Positions 1 to 8,110 of a stretch of DNA of 29,682 nt are shown here, piece after piece. Location of the stretch: contig JAFUXE010000031.1 of assembly GCA_017477205.1 (NCBI GenBank), positions 1 to 29,682 of the forward strand, read 5' to 3'. This DNA is from Alloprevotella sp. GTDB lineage: Bacteria; Bacteroidota; Bacteroidia; Bacteroidales; Bacteroidaceae. The notes under the pieces were generated by a model, which saw nothing but the letters and a program-made list of their open reading frames with translations, was not told the origin of the DNA and did not search any database. Position 1 is the first letter of the stretch, and each line of letters opens with the position of its first letter. The position numbers were made by a program, and so were the translations under genes.

Positions 1-1
1 G

Positions 2-118
2 CGCATCCTTGGCAAATCCGCACTCACCACGGACAGCATCGGCGACCTTCTCCACCTCCTCAGGGATACCGAAAAACCGGATGATGGGCAACTCTACATT
101 GACTTCAAATTTGATTAA
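2..118 (+). CDS. 3' end of an unidentified coding sequence (partial)
   Basis: An open frame runs in from the left edge and stops at TAA (116-118), giving 38 residues that end YIDFKFD. No motif is recognisable in so short a tail, so no function is proposed. It is called coding because the frame is open from the window edge, the composition is ordinary, and it stops only 6 bp before the end of the opposing gene at 125, an arrangement typical of convergent genes. The upstream part lies outside the window. Confidence 0.5.
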   Translation, partial: RILGKSALTTDSIGDLLHLLRDTEKPDDGQLYIDFKFD

Positions 119-124
119 CATAAA

Positions 125-1714
125 TTAAGAGACACTAGTGAGTTTAGATATGGTTTGGGCAGCTTTGTATGTGAGAGATTCAATTTCTGACTTGGCATTT
201 AATGCATACTTCCCCGTAGGGAATCGTCTAAGATATTCATTAAAGGCAGGAATACTCTTACAAGAAAGATAGAACTCTTCATCTGTTCGTAAATCCACGT
301 CAGAAACGTCCAGGTTATTGCACCATCCACATCCATATTCATACATGAATGAATATCCGGAATCCTCAAATCCTTTACATTCGTCAATGATGTTGTATAG
401 TGTATCTCGGTTTTCTTTGTAACGTCCTTCTTTATATTTCGGCTCCAAGTCAAATTTGTCCAAATACAACTGAGTACGCCATGCAGAGACAAGGACGTTC
501 TTTACGGAGCTAAAATCTTTCCCTTGAACATTATTAACTTCGGCAATAATGTTACCAAGAGCATTATCAACAATCGTTGTAGAGATTCTAAGATAATAAT
601 GGTGTGTATTTCCAAGTTTTTCTTTTATTGTAACGATGTGGGGCGCACACTCTTTTATCAGTTGTACTGAATAAGAGATACTATTTGGCAGTAAGGAAAA
701 TTTTGCAAGAAATGCCATTATGGCTTTATGGTTTTCTTTTACTTCCTTTGGAGGCAGTTTTTCTATAATTTCCTGTAATATCCTTACATTCTCTTCACAA
801 CGTTGCTTTGCCAAAGTCCCCACTACGATTGATTGTGCATACTTTTGCATCTTCATCGCCGTTTGATGCTTATCGTCATCATCAGCATTATTAAAGTAGT
901 CAATTCCACATTGCAGAATCTCTAATCCAAGCTTGTCAGCTATCATCTGATACTGGGAATCAGTAGCAGGAAGAATGCTTTTTAACAGAGAAAAAGTCTC
1001 TTTTGTATCCACCACAAGTTTCCTCGCGGCCTCTATACGCGCCTTGGGATCTTTACGGTTAACGTTCTTTGCTCTATCAACCGCAGACGAAATCCTGCTG
1101 ATGAGTGGCCCAACAGTCTGGCTACTGATGTATGCCTTCGTCTCTGCCCCCAGTTCATATCCTAAGAGTTTCTGCATTCCCACTTCAGCACCCAGCGAAT
1201 CGATGAACTGATGCAATAACTCTGTTCCTGACATCTGGAGGGTACAGTTGGCATCCACCTTGCTTATGTATGACTCGCCGAATCTCTCGTAAAGCTTCTC
1301 GGCTGTTTTCAATGCCAGCCAGGGCTTTGCTTCTATAAGATAACAAATCAACTTGTTCTGAAGCGATGACAACGATTCCTGCTTTGACCATATTTCCTTT
1401 GCCTGCTGCATGTCGCCTGCAAGAAGGTGGTTGAAGGCTACATCATCAATAGGCGTCATCTTCAAAAACCAGAACTGCGCATACTTTATTTGTTCCTTGG
1501 CTATTGCGAGATGCGCTTCCGCCTCATTCATCATTTCAAGTGTACGCTCTATTGATGGTAGAAGGCTCTTCAAATCCAACGGATATTCAACAGGTCTTCC
1601 AACATTCAGAAATGCTGTAGCTCTTCCTTTGTTAGCGACAATGTCTTTCCTCGGCGAATTAGCATATACGCCAAGTATTCTAAATGGATTTTCTGATATT
1701 ATGCTATAACTCAT
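125..1714 (-). CDS. Hypothetical protein with J-domain-like N-terminus
   Basis: This encodes 529 residues, with no signal peptide or membrane segment, so it is probably cytoplasmic. The first ~75 residues (NPFRILGVYANSPRKDI near the start, then a helix-rich stretch) resemble the opening of a DnaJ-type domain. The diagnostic HPD tripeptide is not visible, so DnaK stimulation cannot be claimed. The remainder is mostly predicted helical and TPR-like (for example KPWLALKTAEKLYERFG), with a Cys/Gly/Trp patch (YGCGWCNN) near residue 465. Proteins opening with NPFR/YxLGV are familiar as uncharacterised Bacteroidales proteins, but the function is unknown. A promoter-like box (1758-1765) lies about 45 bp upstream of the ATG. 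The gene is visibly AT-richer than the citrate block, which may mean transfer or an accessory locus. Confidence 0.85.
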   Translation of the reverse strand: MSYSIISENPFRILGVYANSPRKDIVANKGRATAFLNVGRPVEYPLDLKSLLPSIERTLEMMNEAEAHLAIAKEQIKYAQFWFLKMTPIDDVAFNHLLAGDMQQAKEIWSKQESLSSLQNKLICYLIEAKPWLALKTAEKLYERFGESYISKVDANCTLQMSGTELLHQFIDSLGAEVGMQKLLGYELGAETKAYISSQTVGPLISRISSAVDRAKNVNRKDPKARIEAARKLVVDTKETFSLLKSILPATDSQYQMIADKLGLEILQCGIDYFNNADDDDKHQTAMKMQKYAQSIVVGTLAKQRCEENVRILQEIIEKLPPKEVKENHKAIMAFLAKFSLLPNSISYSVQLIKECAPHIVTIKEKLGNTHHYYLRISTTIVDNALGNIIAEVNNVQGKDFSSVKNVLVSAWRTQLYLDKFDLEPKYKEGRYKENRDTLYNIIDECKGFEDSGYSFMYEYGCGWCNNLDVSDVDLRTDEEFYLSCKSIPAFNEYLRRFPTGKYALNAKSEIESLTYKAAQTISKLTSVS

Positions 1715-1757
1715 TGTTGTTTATGATTGTACCTGTGATCTATTTATGGACTCTCTG

Positions 1758-1765
1758 CAAAGCTA
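1758..1765 (-). promoter_or_regulatory. Promoter -7 box for the J-domain-like gene
   Basis: On the minus strand this reads TAGCTTTG, matching the Bacteroidetes -7 consensus TAnnTTTG. The -33 region about 19 bp upstream is T-rich but lacks a clean TTTG. Transcription would begin near 1750, giving a leader of about 35 nt to the ATG at 1714. Confidence 0.5.
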
Positions 1766-1838
1766 CTGATTCTTTCTGATTTAAAATGTGATTAGCACTT
1801 TCGCAAGGCTTGTGAAGAAAAACTGCTGGCGATTTATA

Positions 1839-1868
1839 TTGGTGTAGATTGAATTAATCATACCTTTG
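1839..1868 (+). promoter_or_regulatory. Promoter-like element reading into the inverted repeat
   Basis: TTGG at 1839-1842 is followed after 18 bp by TACCTTTG at 1861-1868, close to the Bacteroidetes -33/-7 pattern. No gene lies downstream on this strand. A transcript starting near 1875 would run straight through the inverted repeat at 1903-2083, so this may drive a structured RNA. Known: the consensus. Inferred: that it is active. Confidence 0.4.
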
Positions 1869-1902
1869 CGGCATTTTCTCACATTAGCACCTATGCGACC
1901 GC

Positions 1903-2083
1903 GCAAAAAGAAAGGTGTGGCTTTCTGTTGCTACTCTAAGGTATCGCCAAACACCTGTACACATACAACAGCGAAGCTCACACCGTAACGATGCAAGCGT
2001 TCGCGTTCCACTGTTGATGTGTACTAAAAATTTGGCGATTTATTAGAGTACATCAAGTAGAAGCAAACACTTCCTTTTTGACT
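1903..2083. repeat. Long imperfect inverted repeat (possible structured RNA or MITE-like element)
   Basis: The left arm (about 1903-1971) is matched in inverse orientation by 2011-2083. The best blocks are TACTCTAA (1932-1939) with TTAGAGTA, ATCGCCAAA with TTTGGCGAT, GTACACAT with ATGTGTAC, and CAACAG with CTGTTG. The outer parts (CAAAAAG with CTTTTTG) also correspond, with small gaps. The loop is about 39 nt and contains no ORF of note. This is part of the 1.17-kb gene-free stretch 1715-2886. A folded RNA, a MITE-like element, or the remains of one would all fit. Confidence 0.6.
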
Positions 2084-2145
2084 GAGTCTGATTCTATGTC
2101 ATGCTTTTAGTCGTTTGAAATATCCCGTTTGTTGGGATTCCGTTG

Positions 2146-2153
2146 CAAAGATA
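2146..2153 (-). promoter_or_regulatory. Minus-strand -7 box facing the inverted repeat
   Basis: The minus strand reads TATCTTTG here, a consensus Bacteroidetes -7 box, pointing left into the inverted repeat and so facing the promoter-like element at 1839-1868. No clear -33 TTTG is seen at the expected distance. The call is weak on its own. Confidence 0.3.
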
Positions 2154-2427
2154 TATATTCTTTTGTGAAGTTCGCTGCTTTCATGGACATTTTTTATGGG
2201 AATGCCATGAGGGGCCACGCGGGGAGTCTTGCGCGCGCGTATAAGAGAATAATGTGTGAGGGGTGTGGGGATGTAAAGAATAGCGAGAGTTTGGTGGGGC
2301 GTGGCTGGCGTAGAGGTGAGGTGAGGGGCTTCGGGACGGATATGGTGCAGGGATTGCGGAAATGCGGAAGCGGCTGATTATTAGGTGGGTGTGGGTTTTA
2401 TGGGCTGGGGCGGGTGCTTCGGTGGGG

Positions 2428-2539
2428 GTGAGGTATGCGCATAGGTGGGTCTGAGATGTGGGACATCTCGCCTTGAGGTGTGCGCATATCTCGGGGTGAG
2501 ATGTCCCGTTTCCTCAAGTGAGGTGTGTGCATACCTCAC
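2428..2539. repeat. Nested palindromic element
   Basis: GTGAGGTATGCGCAT (2428-2442) pairs with the near-complement at 2525-2539 (GTGTGCATACCTCAC), and inside it GGGACATCTC (2460-2469) pairs perfectly with GAGATGTCCC (2498-2507). GAGGTGTGCGCAT (from 2476) is a third related copy of the outer arm. A smaller local hairpin, GAGATGT-GGG-ACATCTC, competes with the inner pairing. No coding function is evident. Confidence 0.55.
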
Positions 2540-2649
2540 TCATGAAGGTGCATTTTCCGCCTTTTGAGGCTTCTCGGAAGGCGGTTTTTCGTTTCGTTAA
2601 CACCTGCTTTTCGTTTCCGCATTGTCAAGATATGTGCTTGGAGGTGGGC

Positions 2650-2685
2650 AAAAAAATCCCCCCGCACGGCACTGCCATGCGGGGG
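2650..2685 (-). terminator. Intrinsic terminator of the aconitase transcript
   Basis: On the minus strand an 8-bp GC stem (CCCCCGCA/TGCGGGGG), with inner GGCA/TGCC pairing, is followed by a run of seven T residues. It lies about 200 bp beyond the aconitase stop, so that gene would have a long 3' untranslated region. Confidence 0.8.
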
Positions 2686-2766
2686 AGGTGTTGTAAGGTT
2701 TTCTCGCCTCGCTTTTGTACCCCAAACTCCTCGGACCTTCGTCCCTCGGGTTTGACGTGTACTGCG

Positions 2767-2900
2767 AGGCTCATGATTATTATCGCTTGCCGCTTGCAAA
2801 ATTATTCGCCTTTTCAGGAGGTTTGCCCCAGCCCCGAGAGAACGTTGTCCTCTCGGGCTGACAGCAAACGCAAAGGCTCATGATTATTATCGCTTGCCGC
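2767..2900. repeat. 27-bp direct duplication including the 3' end of the aconitase gene
   Basis: The same 27 bp (starting AGGCTCATGATTATTATCGC) occurs at 2767-2793 and at 2874-2900. The second copy contains the stop and last codons of the aconitase gene; the first lies 107 bp downstream of it. Between them is an 8-bp hairpin, CCCGAGAG/CTCTCGGG (2833-2857 area), without a following T-run. Confidence 0.75.
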
Positions 2901-5127
2901 GATAATAATTCATCAGGCAGCCGTCGGCGAGGATTTGGCGCTCGTCGGCGGTGAGGTTCTGGAAGTAGAGGTGCAGGTCGTGGACGCCGTCCTTGGCGAT
3001 GACCTTGGCGTCTATTTCCTCCTTACCGCTGAGGATGGCATCGCGCAGTCCGGGAACGAAGACGTAGTCGCCGGTTTCGTAGGGGAACTCCGTGCCTTCG
3101 GCGAGTGTGAAGGGCACGATGCCCCAGTTGATGCAGTTGGAGCGGTAGCGCTTCGTGGCGTACTCGTAGCAGATGTTGGCGTCGCCGCCGAGCACCTTCT
3201 GGCAGGATGCGGCCTGTTCGCGTGCGGAGCCGTCGCCGGGACGGTTGGCGAAGACGCAGGAGCCGAAGCTGGTGTTCTCGGCTTTCGCGCCCACCTTTGC
3301 GAGGGCGTCGAGCACGTGCTGCGGGCAGTTGCCGGCGCGGCGTTCGAGGTCTTCCTGCTGGATGCGCTTGGCGGTGGGCACGTATTCGGGCACGCGGCGC
3401 GAGAGGGCGAACTCGGAGAGCTTCAGCGGGTTGGAGCGGTAGCTGCTGGTTTCGCCGGAGGGGATGAGCTCGTCCGTCGTGGTGACGGGGTCGCGGATGA
3501 CGGCGGCCAGTTCCACGAGCATGTTGTCCTGCATGGGGTACATCGTGGGCCAGTCCTTGATGTTGGGGCCGTAGCGCAGGGGCTCTTCGGGGTTGGCGTG
3601 GCCGTAGCCGTTGAAGACGCGGCGCTCGTAGATCTTCTTGTCGAAGTCGTAGGGCTTGTGGTCGTTCTGGAAGTCGATGTCCGTGGCGGCCGTGATGACA
3701 CCTCCGTTTGCGGCTGTGGCAGCGATGCTGCGGGCATCCATCAGGGCTACGAGTGAGAGCTGTCCCTGTCCGGGCTTGGAGCCTTCGCGGTTGGGGAAGT
3801 TACGCGTGGTGTGACGGATGGAGAGGCCGTTGTTTGCGGGCACGTCGCCGGCACCGAAGCAGGGGCCGCAGAAGGCGGGCTTCAGGATGACGCCGGCCTC
3901 GATGAGCTCTTCGGCTATCTTGTTGCGCGTGACGCTCATATATACGGGTACGCTCTGCGGATAGGCGGAGATGGTGAAGTAGTCGTTGCCGACGCTCTGC
4001 CCCTTCAGGATGGCGGCGGCTGCGCTGAGGTTGTCGTAGGTACCGCCGGAGCAGCCTGCGATGATGCCTTGGTCGGCATATACCTTGCCGTTGCGCACCT
4101 TGTCCGTGAGGTGTACGTCCACTTTGTCGCCGAAACGCTTCTTGGCGTCGGCTTCCACCTTGGCGAGGATTTCCGTGGGGTTGGCCTGCAGTTCGTGGAT
4201 GGTGTAGGCGTTGCTGGGGTGGAAGGGCAGGGCTATCATGCTCTCCTGCTTGGAGAGGTCGATGCGGATGACGGCGTCGTAGTAGGCCACCTTGCCGGGA
4301 CGCAGTTCGCGGTAGTCCTCGGGGCGGGCATGGAGCTCGTAGTGATGGCGTACTTCCTCGTCCGTCACCCAGATGGAGGACAGGCAGGTGGTCTCCGTCG
4401 TCATGATGTCGATGCCGTTGCGGAAGTCGATGGGGAGGTTCTTCACGCCGGGGCCTGCAAACTCGAGCACCTTGTTCTTCACGAAGCCGCTTTCGAAGGT
4501 GGCTTTCACGAGGCTGAGGGCTACGTCGTGGGGACCGATGCCCTTGCGGGGCGCGCCTTCGAGCCATACGAGCACCACTTCGGGGGCGTTGATGTCCCAG
4601 GTGTTGCGCAGGAGCTGCTTGACGAGCTCGCCGCCGCCTTCGCCGACACCCATGCAGCCGAGGGAACCGTAGCGCGTGTGGCTGTCGGAACCCAGTATCA
4701 TGCCGCCGCACTTGGCCATGGCCTCGCGGGCGTACTGGTGGATGACGGCCTGGTTGGCGGGCACGTAGATGCCGCCGTACTTCTTCGCTGCTGAGAGTCC
4801 GAAGACGTGGTCGTCCTCATTGATGGTGCCGCCGACGGCGCACAGCGAGTTGTGGCAGTTGGTCATGGCGTAGGGCAGGGGGAATTCCTCCAGGCCGCTG
4901 GCGCGTGCCGTCTGGATGATGCCTACGTAGGTGATGTCGTGGGACATCATGGCGTCGAAGCGCACGCGCAGTTTGTCGCCCTTCGAGCCGTCCACGTCGT
5001 GGGCGCGCAGGATTTGGTAGGCGATGGTGTTCTCACGGGCCTCCGCAGGTGCGGGCAGCCCTTCAGCCGGCTGGGCGATGCGTTCGCCGTCCAGCAGGTA
5101 AACTCCTTGTTGGGTGAGTTCAATCAT
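2887..5127 (-). CDS. acn: Aconitate hydratase (aconitase family)
   Basis: This 746-residue cytoplasmic 4Fe-4S enzyme interconverts citrate and isocitrate through cis-aconitate. Visible marks are the LGSDSHT motif near residue 165, the first cluster cysteine in AGCSGGTYD, the CxxC pair in FCGPCFGAGD, and the C-terminal swivelling domain with RYRSNCINWG. The length agrees with the ~750-residue hydratase common in Bacteroidales. The ATG at 5127 (MIELTQQGVYLLDG) is chosen over the upstream in-frame ATG at 5187 because a promoter box overlaps 5185-5192. It is divergent from the citrate lyase operon, so both branches of citrate use leave one intergenic region. A long antisense ORF at 3811-4794 is a codon-bias shadow. 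Confidence 0.93.
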   Translation of the reverse strand: MIELTQQGVYLLDGERIAQPAEGLPAPAEARENTIAYQILRAHDVDGSKGDKLRVRFDAMMSHDITYVGIIQTARASGLEEFPLPYAMTNCHNSLCAVGGTINEDDHVFGLSAAKKYGGIYVPANQAVIHQYAREAMAKCGGMILGSDSHTRYGSLGCMGVGEGGGELVKQLLRNTWDINAPEVVLVWLEGAPRKGIGPHDVALSLVKATFESGFVKNKVLEFAGPGVKNLPIDFRNGIDIMTTETTCLSSIWVTDEEVRHHYELHARPEDYRELRPGKVAYYDAVIRIDLSKQESMIALPFHPSNAYTIHELQANPTEILAKVEADAKKRFGDKVDVHLTDKVRNGKVYADQGIIAGCSGGTYDNLSAAAAILKGQSVGNDYFTISAYPQSVPVYMSVTRNKIAEELIEAGVILKPAFCGPCFGAGDVPANNGLSIRHTTRNFPNREGSKPGQGQLSLVALMDARSIAATAANGGVITAATDIDFQNDHKPYDFDKKIYERRVFNGYGHANPEEPLRYGPNIKDWPTMYPMQDNMLVELAAVIRDPVTTTDELIPSGETSSYRSNPLKLSEFALSRRVPEYVPTAKRIQQEDLERRAGNCPQHVLDALAKVGAKAENTSFGSCVFANRPGDGSAREQAASCQKVLGGDANICYEYATKRYRSNCINWGIVPFTLAEGTEFPYETGDYVFVPGLRDAILSGKEEIDAKVIAKDGVHDLHLYFQNLTADERQILADGCLMNYYRGKR

Positions 5128-5184
5128 GGCATTAAAAATGTGATTATATAAAGTATGGTGTGTTTTTACTTCGTTTTGCGGCGG

Positions 5185-5192
5185 CAAATATA
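5185..5192 (-). promoter_or_regulatory. Promoter -7 box of the aconitase gene
   Basis: The minus strand reads TATATTTG, a Bacteroidetes -7 box. Nineteen bp upstream is a T-rich TTTCC rather than TTTG, so the -33 element is imperfect. The predicted start is near 5178, leaving a leader of about 50 nt to the ATG at 5127, and this fixes the gene start. Confidence 0.6.
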
Positions 5193-5263
5193 GGGATTCG
5201 CCGAATAATAAGGAAAGATTTCAGGGAAAACATTTCACTTTGGGGAAAATTCACACCGAATGT

Positions 5264-5294
5264 TTTGCTTGGAAGGAAACTATCCATAACTTTG
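5264..5294 (+). promoter_or_regulatory. Promoter of the citrate lyase operon
   Basis: TTTG (5264-5267), a 19-bp spacer and TAACTTTG (5287-5294) match the Bacteroidetes -33/-7 consensus very well. Transcription would start near 5301, giving a leader of about 70 nt before citD. The box lies about 95 bp from the divergent aconitase -7 box, so one regulator bound between them could affect both. Confidence 0.8.
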
Positions 5295-5369
5295 CGGCGA
5301 TGAATACAGGACGGCACCATTGCCGGGCTCTGTCACCTTGTCAACTAAAATAAATAATAAAAAAGTACC

Positions 5370-5648
5370 ATGAACATTCACGAAGCGAGCGCTGGGACGC
5401 TCGAGTCCGGCGACATCCAGGTAAGGATTGCGCCCACGGACGCCGAGGGGCTTACGATTAACCTCGAAAGCCCCGTAGCCTATCAGTTTGGCGACCAGAT
5501 TAAGAAAGTTATTCAGGAAACCCTCCGCGAATGCGGCGTGGAGCAGGCCGTGGTGGACGCCACGGACAAGGGTGCCCTGGACTGCACCATCCGTGCCCGC
5601 GTCATGGCGGCGGCAGAGCGCGCCACGGGCGAGGCTGCTCCTCTCTAA
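5370..5648 (+). CDS. citD: Citrate lyase acyl carrier protein (gamma subunit)
   Basis: This 92-residue small subunit carries the phosphoribosyl-dephospho-CoA prosthetic group whose thiol is acetylated in the active lyase. The family signature GTLESGD is at residues 9-15, with Ser13 as the expected attachment serine, and DKGALDC near residue 69 is also typical. The length matches the family (~95-100). It is the first gene of the operon behind the promoter at 5264-5294, and citE starts 45 bp after its stop. The protein product would be an apo-form until CitC, CitG and CitX, all encoded downstream, have acted. Confidence 0.95.
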   Translation: MNIHEASAGTLESGDIQVRIAPTDAEGLTINLESPVAYQFGDQIKKVIQETLRECGVEQAVVDATDKGALDCTIRARVMAAAERATGEAAPL

Positions 5649-5693
5649 AGAACGTTGTCAATTACTTGTTACCTTTTTCTTCCTAATAATAAT

Positions 5694-6581
5694 ATGCGAC
5701 TCAGAAGAACAATGATGTTCGTGCCGGGCAACAACCCCGGCATGATGCAGGACGCTTTCATCTACGGTCCGGACTCCATCATGCTTGACCTGGAGGACTC
5801 CGTCACGATGGCAGAGAAGGACGCTGCGCGCCTGCTGGTATATAATGCCCTGAAAAGTGTGGACTACGGCGACACGGAAATGGTCGTGCGCATCAACCCG
5901 CTCAACACTCCCTACGGCAAGCGCGACGTGGAAGCCGTCGTCAAGGCCGGCGTGGACGTCATCCGCATGCCGAAGACGGAAACGGCGGAGGAAGTCGTGG
6001 AGGTGGAGCGCGAGATAGAGCGCGTGGAGCGCGAGCTCGGCTGCCTCGGACGCACGAAGATCATGGCCGCCATCGAAAGCGCGCTCGGCATCGTGAATGC
6101 CTACGCCATTGCCACGGCCTCCAAGCGCATGATGGGCATCGCCCTCGGCGCGGAGGACTACTGCGCCAACCTGAAGACGCAGCGCACGCCCGGCGGCGAC
6201 GAGCTGCGCCTGGCACGCGAAACCATCGTGGTGGCTGCACGCGCCGCAGGCATTGACGCCCTCGACACGGTGTATTCCAACCTGAACGACATGGAAACCT
6301 TCCGCAAGGAGGTAGAGTTCATCAAGACGCTCGGCTTCGACGGCAAGAGCATCATCAACCCCCGGCAGATTGAAATCGTCAACGAGGTCTTTGCTCCGAA
6401 AGAGAAGGACATCAACAAGGCACGCACCATCCTCGCCGCCATCAAGGAGGCTGAGCAGAAGGGCAGCGGCGTCATCAGCGTGAACGGAAAGATGGTGGAC
6501 AAACCCGTCGTCATCCGTGCACAGCGCACCATAGACCTTGCCATTGCATCGGGAATCTTAAAGAAGGAGGAAGTACTATGA
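5694..6581 (+). CDS. citE: Citrate lyase beta subunit (citryl-CoA lyase)
   Basis: This 295-residue subunit cleaves the citryl thioester to oxaloacetate and the acetyl-ACP form. The HpcH/HpaI aldolase-like barrel is recognisable from RRTMMFVPGNNPGMM at the start, LDLEDSV (acidic metal-binding region), and AIESALGIVNAYAIA, followed by GAEDYCANL. The ATG at 5694 is preferred over one at 5655, because family members begin at RLRRTMMFVPG and the earlier residues look like untranslated leader. Its stop overlaps the citF start (ATGA), a sign of translational coupling. Confidence 0.95.
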   Translation: MRLRRTMMFVPGNNPGMMQDAFIYGPDSIMLDLEDSVTMAEKDAARLLVYNALKSVDYGDTEMVVRINPLNTPYGKRDVEAVVKAGVDVIRMPKTETAEEVVEVEREIERVERELGCLGRTKIMAAIESALGIVNAYAIATASKRMMGIALGAEDYCANLKTQRTPGGDELRLARETIVVAARAAGIDALDTVYSNLNDMETFRKEVEFIKTLGFDGKSIINPRQIEIVNEVFAPKEKDINKARTILAAIKEAEQKGSGVISVNGKMVDKPVVIRAQRTIDLAIASGILKKEEVL

Positions 6582-8110
6582 ACACATTAGCAGAAAGAAA
6601 GACGCTCATCGAAGCCGCTGCCGCCAAGATGGGGAAAGAAGTATGTTGTGAGGCTGGCTGCAAGGACGCCACGCCCCGCCAGGAACTGCAGGGACGCAGC
6701 CCCAAGCTCGTAACCCTTGAGGAGGCCATCCGCCGGAGCGGCCTGAAGGACGGCATGACCGTCTCCTTCCACCACCACTTCCGCGGCGGCGACAAGGTCA
6801 TCAACCTCGTTGTGGCAAAGCTTGCCGAGATGGGGTTCAAGAACCTCCACCTCGCATCCTCCAGCCTCATTGACGTCCACGAACCGCTCATCGAGCACAT
6901 CAAGAACGGCGTCATCACGAAAATCTCCACCAGCGGCCTGCGCGGCGAGCTTGCCAAGGCCGTCAGCCACGGCCTGATGGAGGAGCCCGTCGTGTTCCGC
7001 AGCCACGGCACGCGCGGCGCCGCCATCGCCAACGGCGACATCCACATTGACGTGGCCTTCATCGGTGCCTCCTCCTCCGACCCCCTCGGCAACAGCTGCG
7101 GCTACAGCCGTTCGGAGAATGCCAAGAGCATCTGCGGCTCGCTGGGCTATGCCCTGCCTGACGCGCAGTATGCCGACAAGGTGGTCATCCTCACAGACGA
7201 CCTCGTGCCCTATCCCAACGTCCCCGCCTCCATCAGCGAGCGCCTCGTGGACTATGTCGTGGAAGTGGAGAGCGTCGGCGACAGCTCGAAGATTGCCAGC
7301 GGCGCTATCCGCGACACGAAGAATCCGCGTGACATCCTCCTTGCCCAGCAGGCTGCGAAGGTTATCATCAACAGCGGCTACTTCCGCGACGGCTTCTCCA
7401 TCCAGACGGGTTCCGGCGGTGCCAGCCTCGCTGCCGTGAAGTTCATCCGCGAGGAAATGCTGCGCCAGGGCATCAAGGCCAGCTTCGCCCTCGGCGGCAT
7501 CACGGCCCACATGGTGAAGATGCACGAGGAAGGTCTCATCGAGCGCCTCATCGACGTGCAGAGCTTCGACAAGGTGGCCGCCGAGTCCCTGAAGAGCGAC
7601 CCGATGCACCAGGAGGTTTCCTCCAACGAGTACGCCGCCGCCAACGAAGCGGGCAGTGCGACGCACTATCTCGACATCGTCATCCTCTCCGCCCTTGAGG
7701 TGGACACGCAGTTCAACGTGAACGTCCTCGTGGGTAGCGACGGCGTCATCCGCGGCGCCATCGGCGGACACCCCGACACCGCAGCCGACTCCGCGCTGTC
7801 CATCATCGTCTGCCCCCTGCTTCGCGGCCGCATTCCCTGCGTCGTGGACGAAGTGACGACGCTCATCACGCCCGGAAGCAGCGTGGACGTCGTGGTTACG
7901 GAGTACGGCATTGCCGTCAATCCGCGCCGTCCCGAATTGGCCGAGCGCCTTCGCGCCGCAGGCCTGAAGGTTGTAGATATCCACGACCTCGCCCAGCGTG
8001 CCAGGAAGGTCATTGGCGATGCCGCCCCGCTGCCTTTTGGCGACAAGGTGGTCGGCGTTGTCCTCGACCGCGACGGGCGCGTGCAGGATGTAATTAAGAA
8101 CATTGGATAA
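6578..8110 (+). CDS. citF: Citrate lyase alpha subunit (citrate:ACP transferase)
   Basis: This 510-residue subunit exchanges the acetyl group on CitD for citrate, forming the citryl thioester that CitE cleaves. Length and sequence fit the family, with HHHFRGGDKVIN near residue 64, GSGGASLAAVKF near residue 279, FALGGITAHMV near residue 305 and the C-terminal TEYGIAVNPRRP. The gene overlaps citE by 4 bp and citX by 8 bp, so D, E, F and X form a tight transcriptional and probably translational unit. The large reverse-strand ORF across this region is a GC-codon shadow. Confidence 0.95.
   Translation: MNTLAERKTLIEAAAAKMGKEVCCEAGCKDATPRQELQGRSPKLVTLEEAIRRSGLKDGMTVSFHHHFRGGDKVINLVVAKLAEMGFKNLHLASSSLIDVHEPLIEHIKNGVITKISTSGLRGELAKAVSHGLMEEPVVFRSHGTRGAAIANGDIHIDVAFIGASSSDPLGNSCGYSRSENAKSICGSLGYALPDAQYADKVVILTDDLVPYPNVPASISERLVDYVVEVESVGDSSKIASGAIRDTKNPRDILLAQQAAKVIINSGYFRDGFSIQTGSGGASLAAVKFIREEMLRQGIKASFALGGITAHMVKMHEEGLIERLIDVQSFDKVAAESLKSDPMHQEVSSNEYAAANEAGSATHYLDIVILSALEVDTQFNVNVLVGSDGVIRGAIGGHPDTAADSALSIIVCPLLRGRIPCVVDEVTTLITPGSSVDVVVTEYGIAVNPRRPELAERLRAAGLKVVDIHDLAQRARKVIGDAAPLPFGDKVVGVVLDRDGRVQDVIKNIG

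Noticed and set aside
2129..2377. 82-residue plus-strand ORF in the gene-free region
   Set aside because: No ribosome site, low-complexity G-rich second half and no recognisable domain; a minus-strand promoter-like box overlaps its beginning.
3811..4794. 327-residue ORF antisense to aconitase
   Set aside because: A shadow of GC-rich codon bias; the opposite strand encodes an unmistakable aconitase throughout.
5128..5187. Upstream in-frame ATG (5187) as the aconitase start
   Set aside because: The added residues overlap the -7 box at 5185-5192 and do not resemble the family N-terminus.
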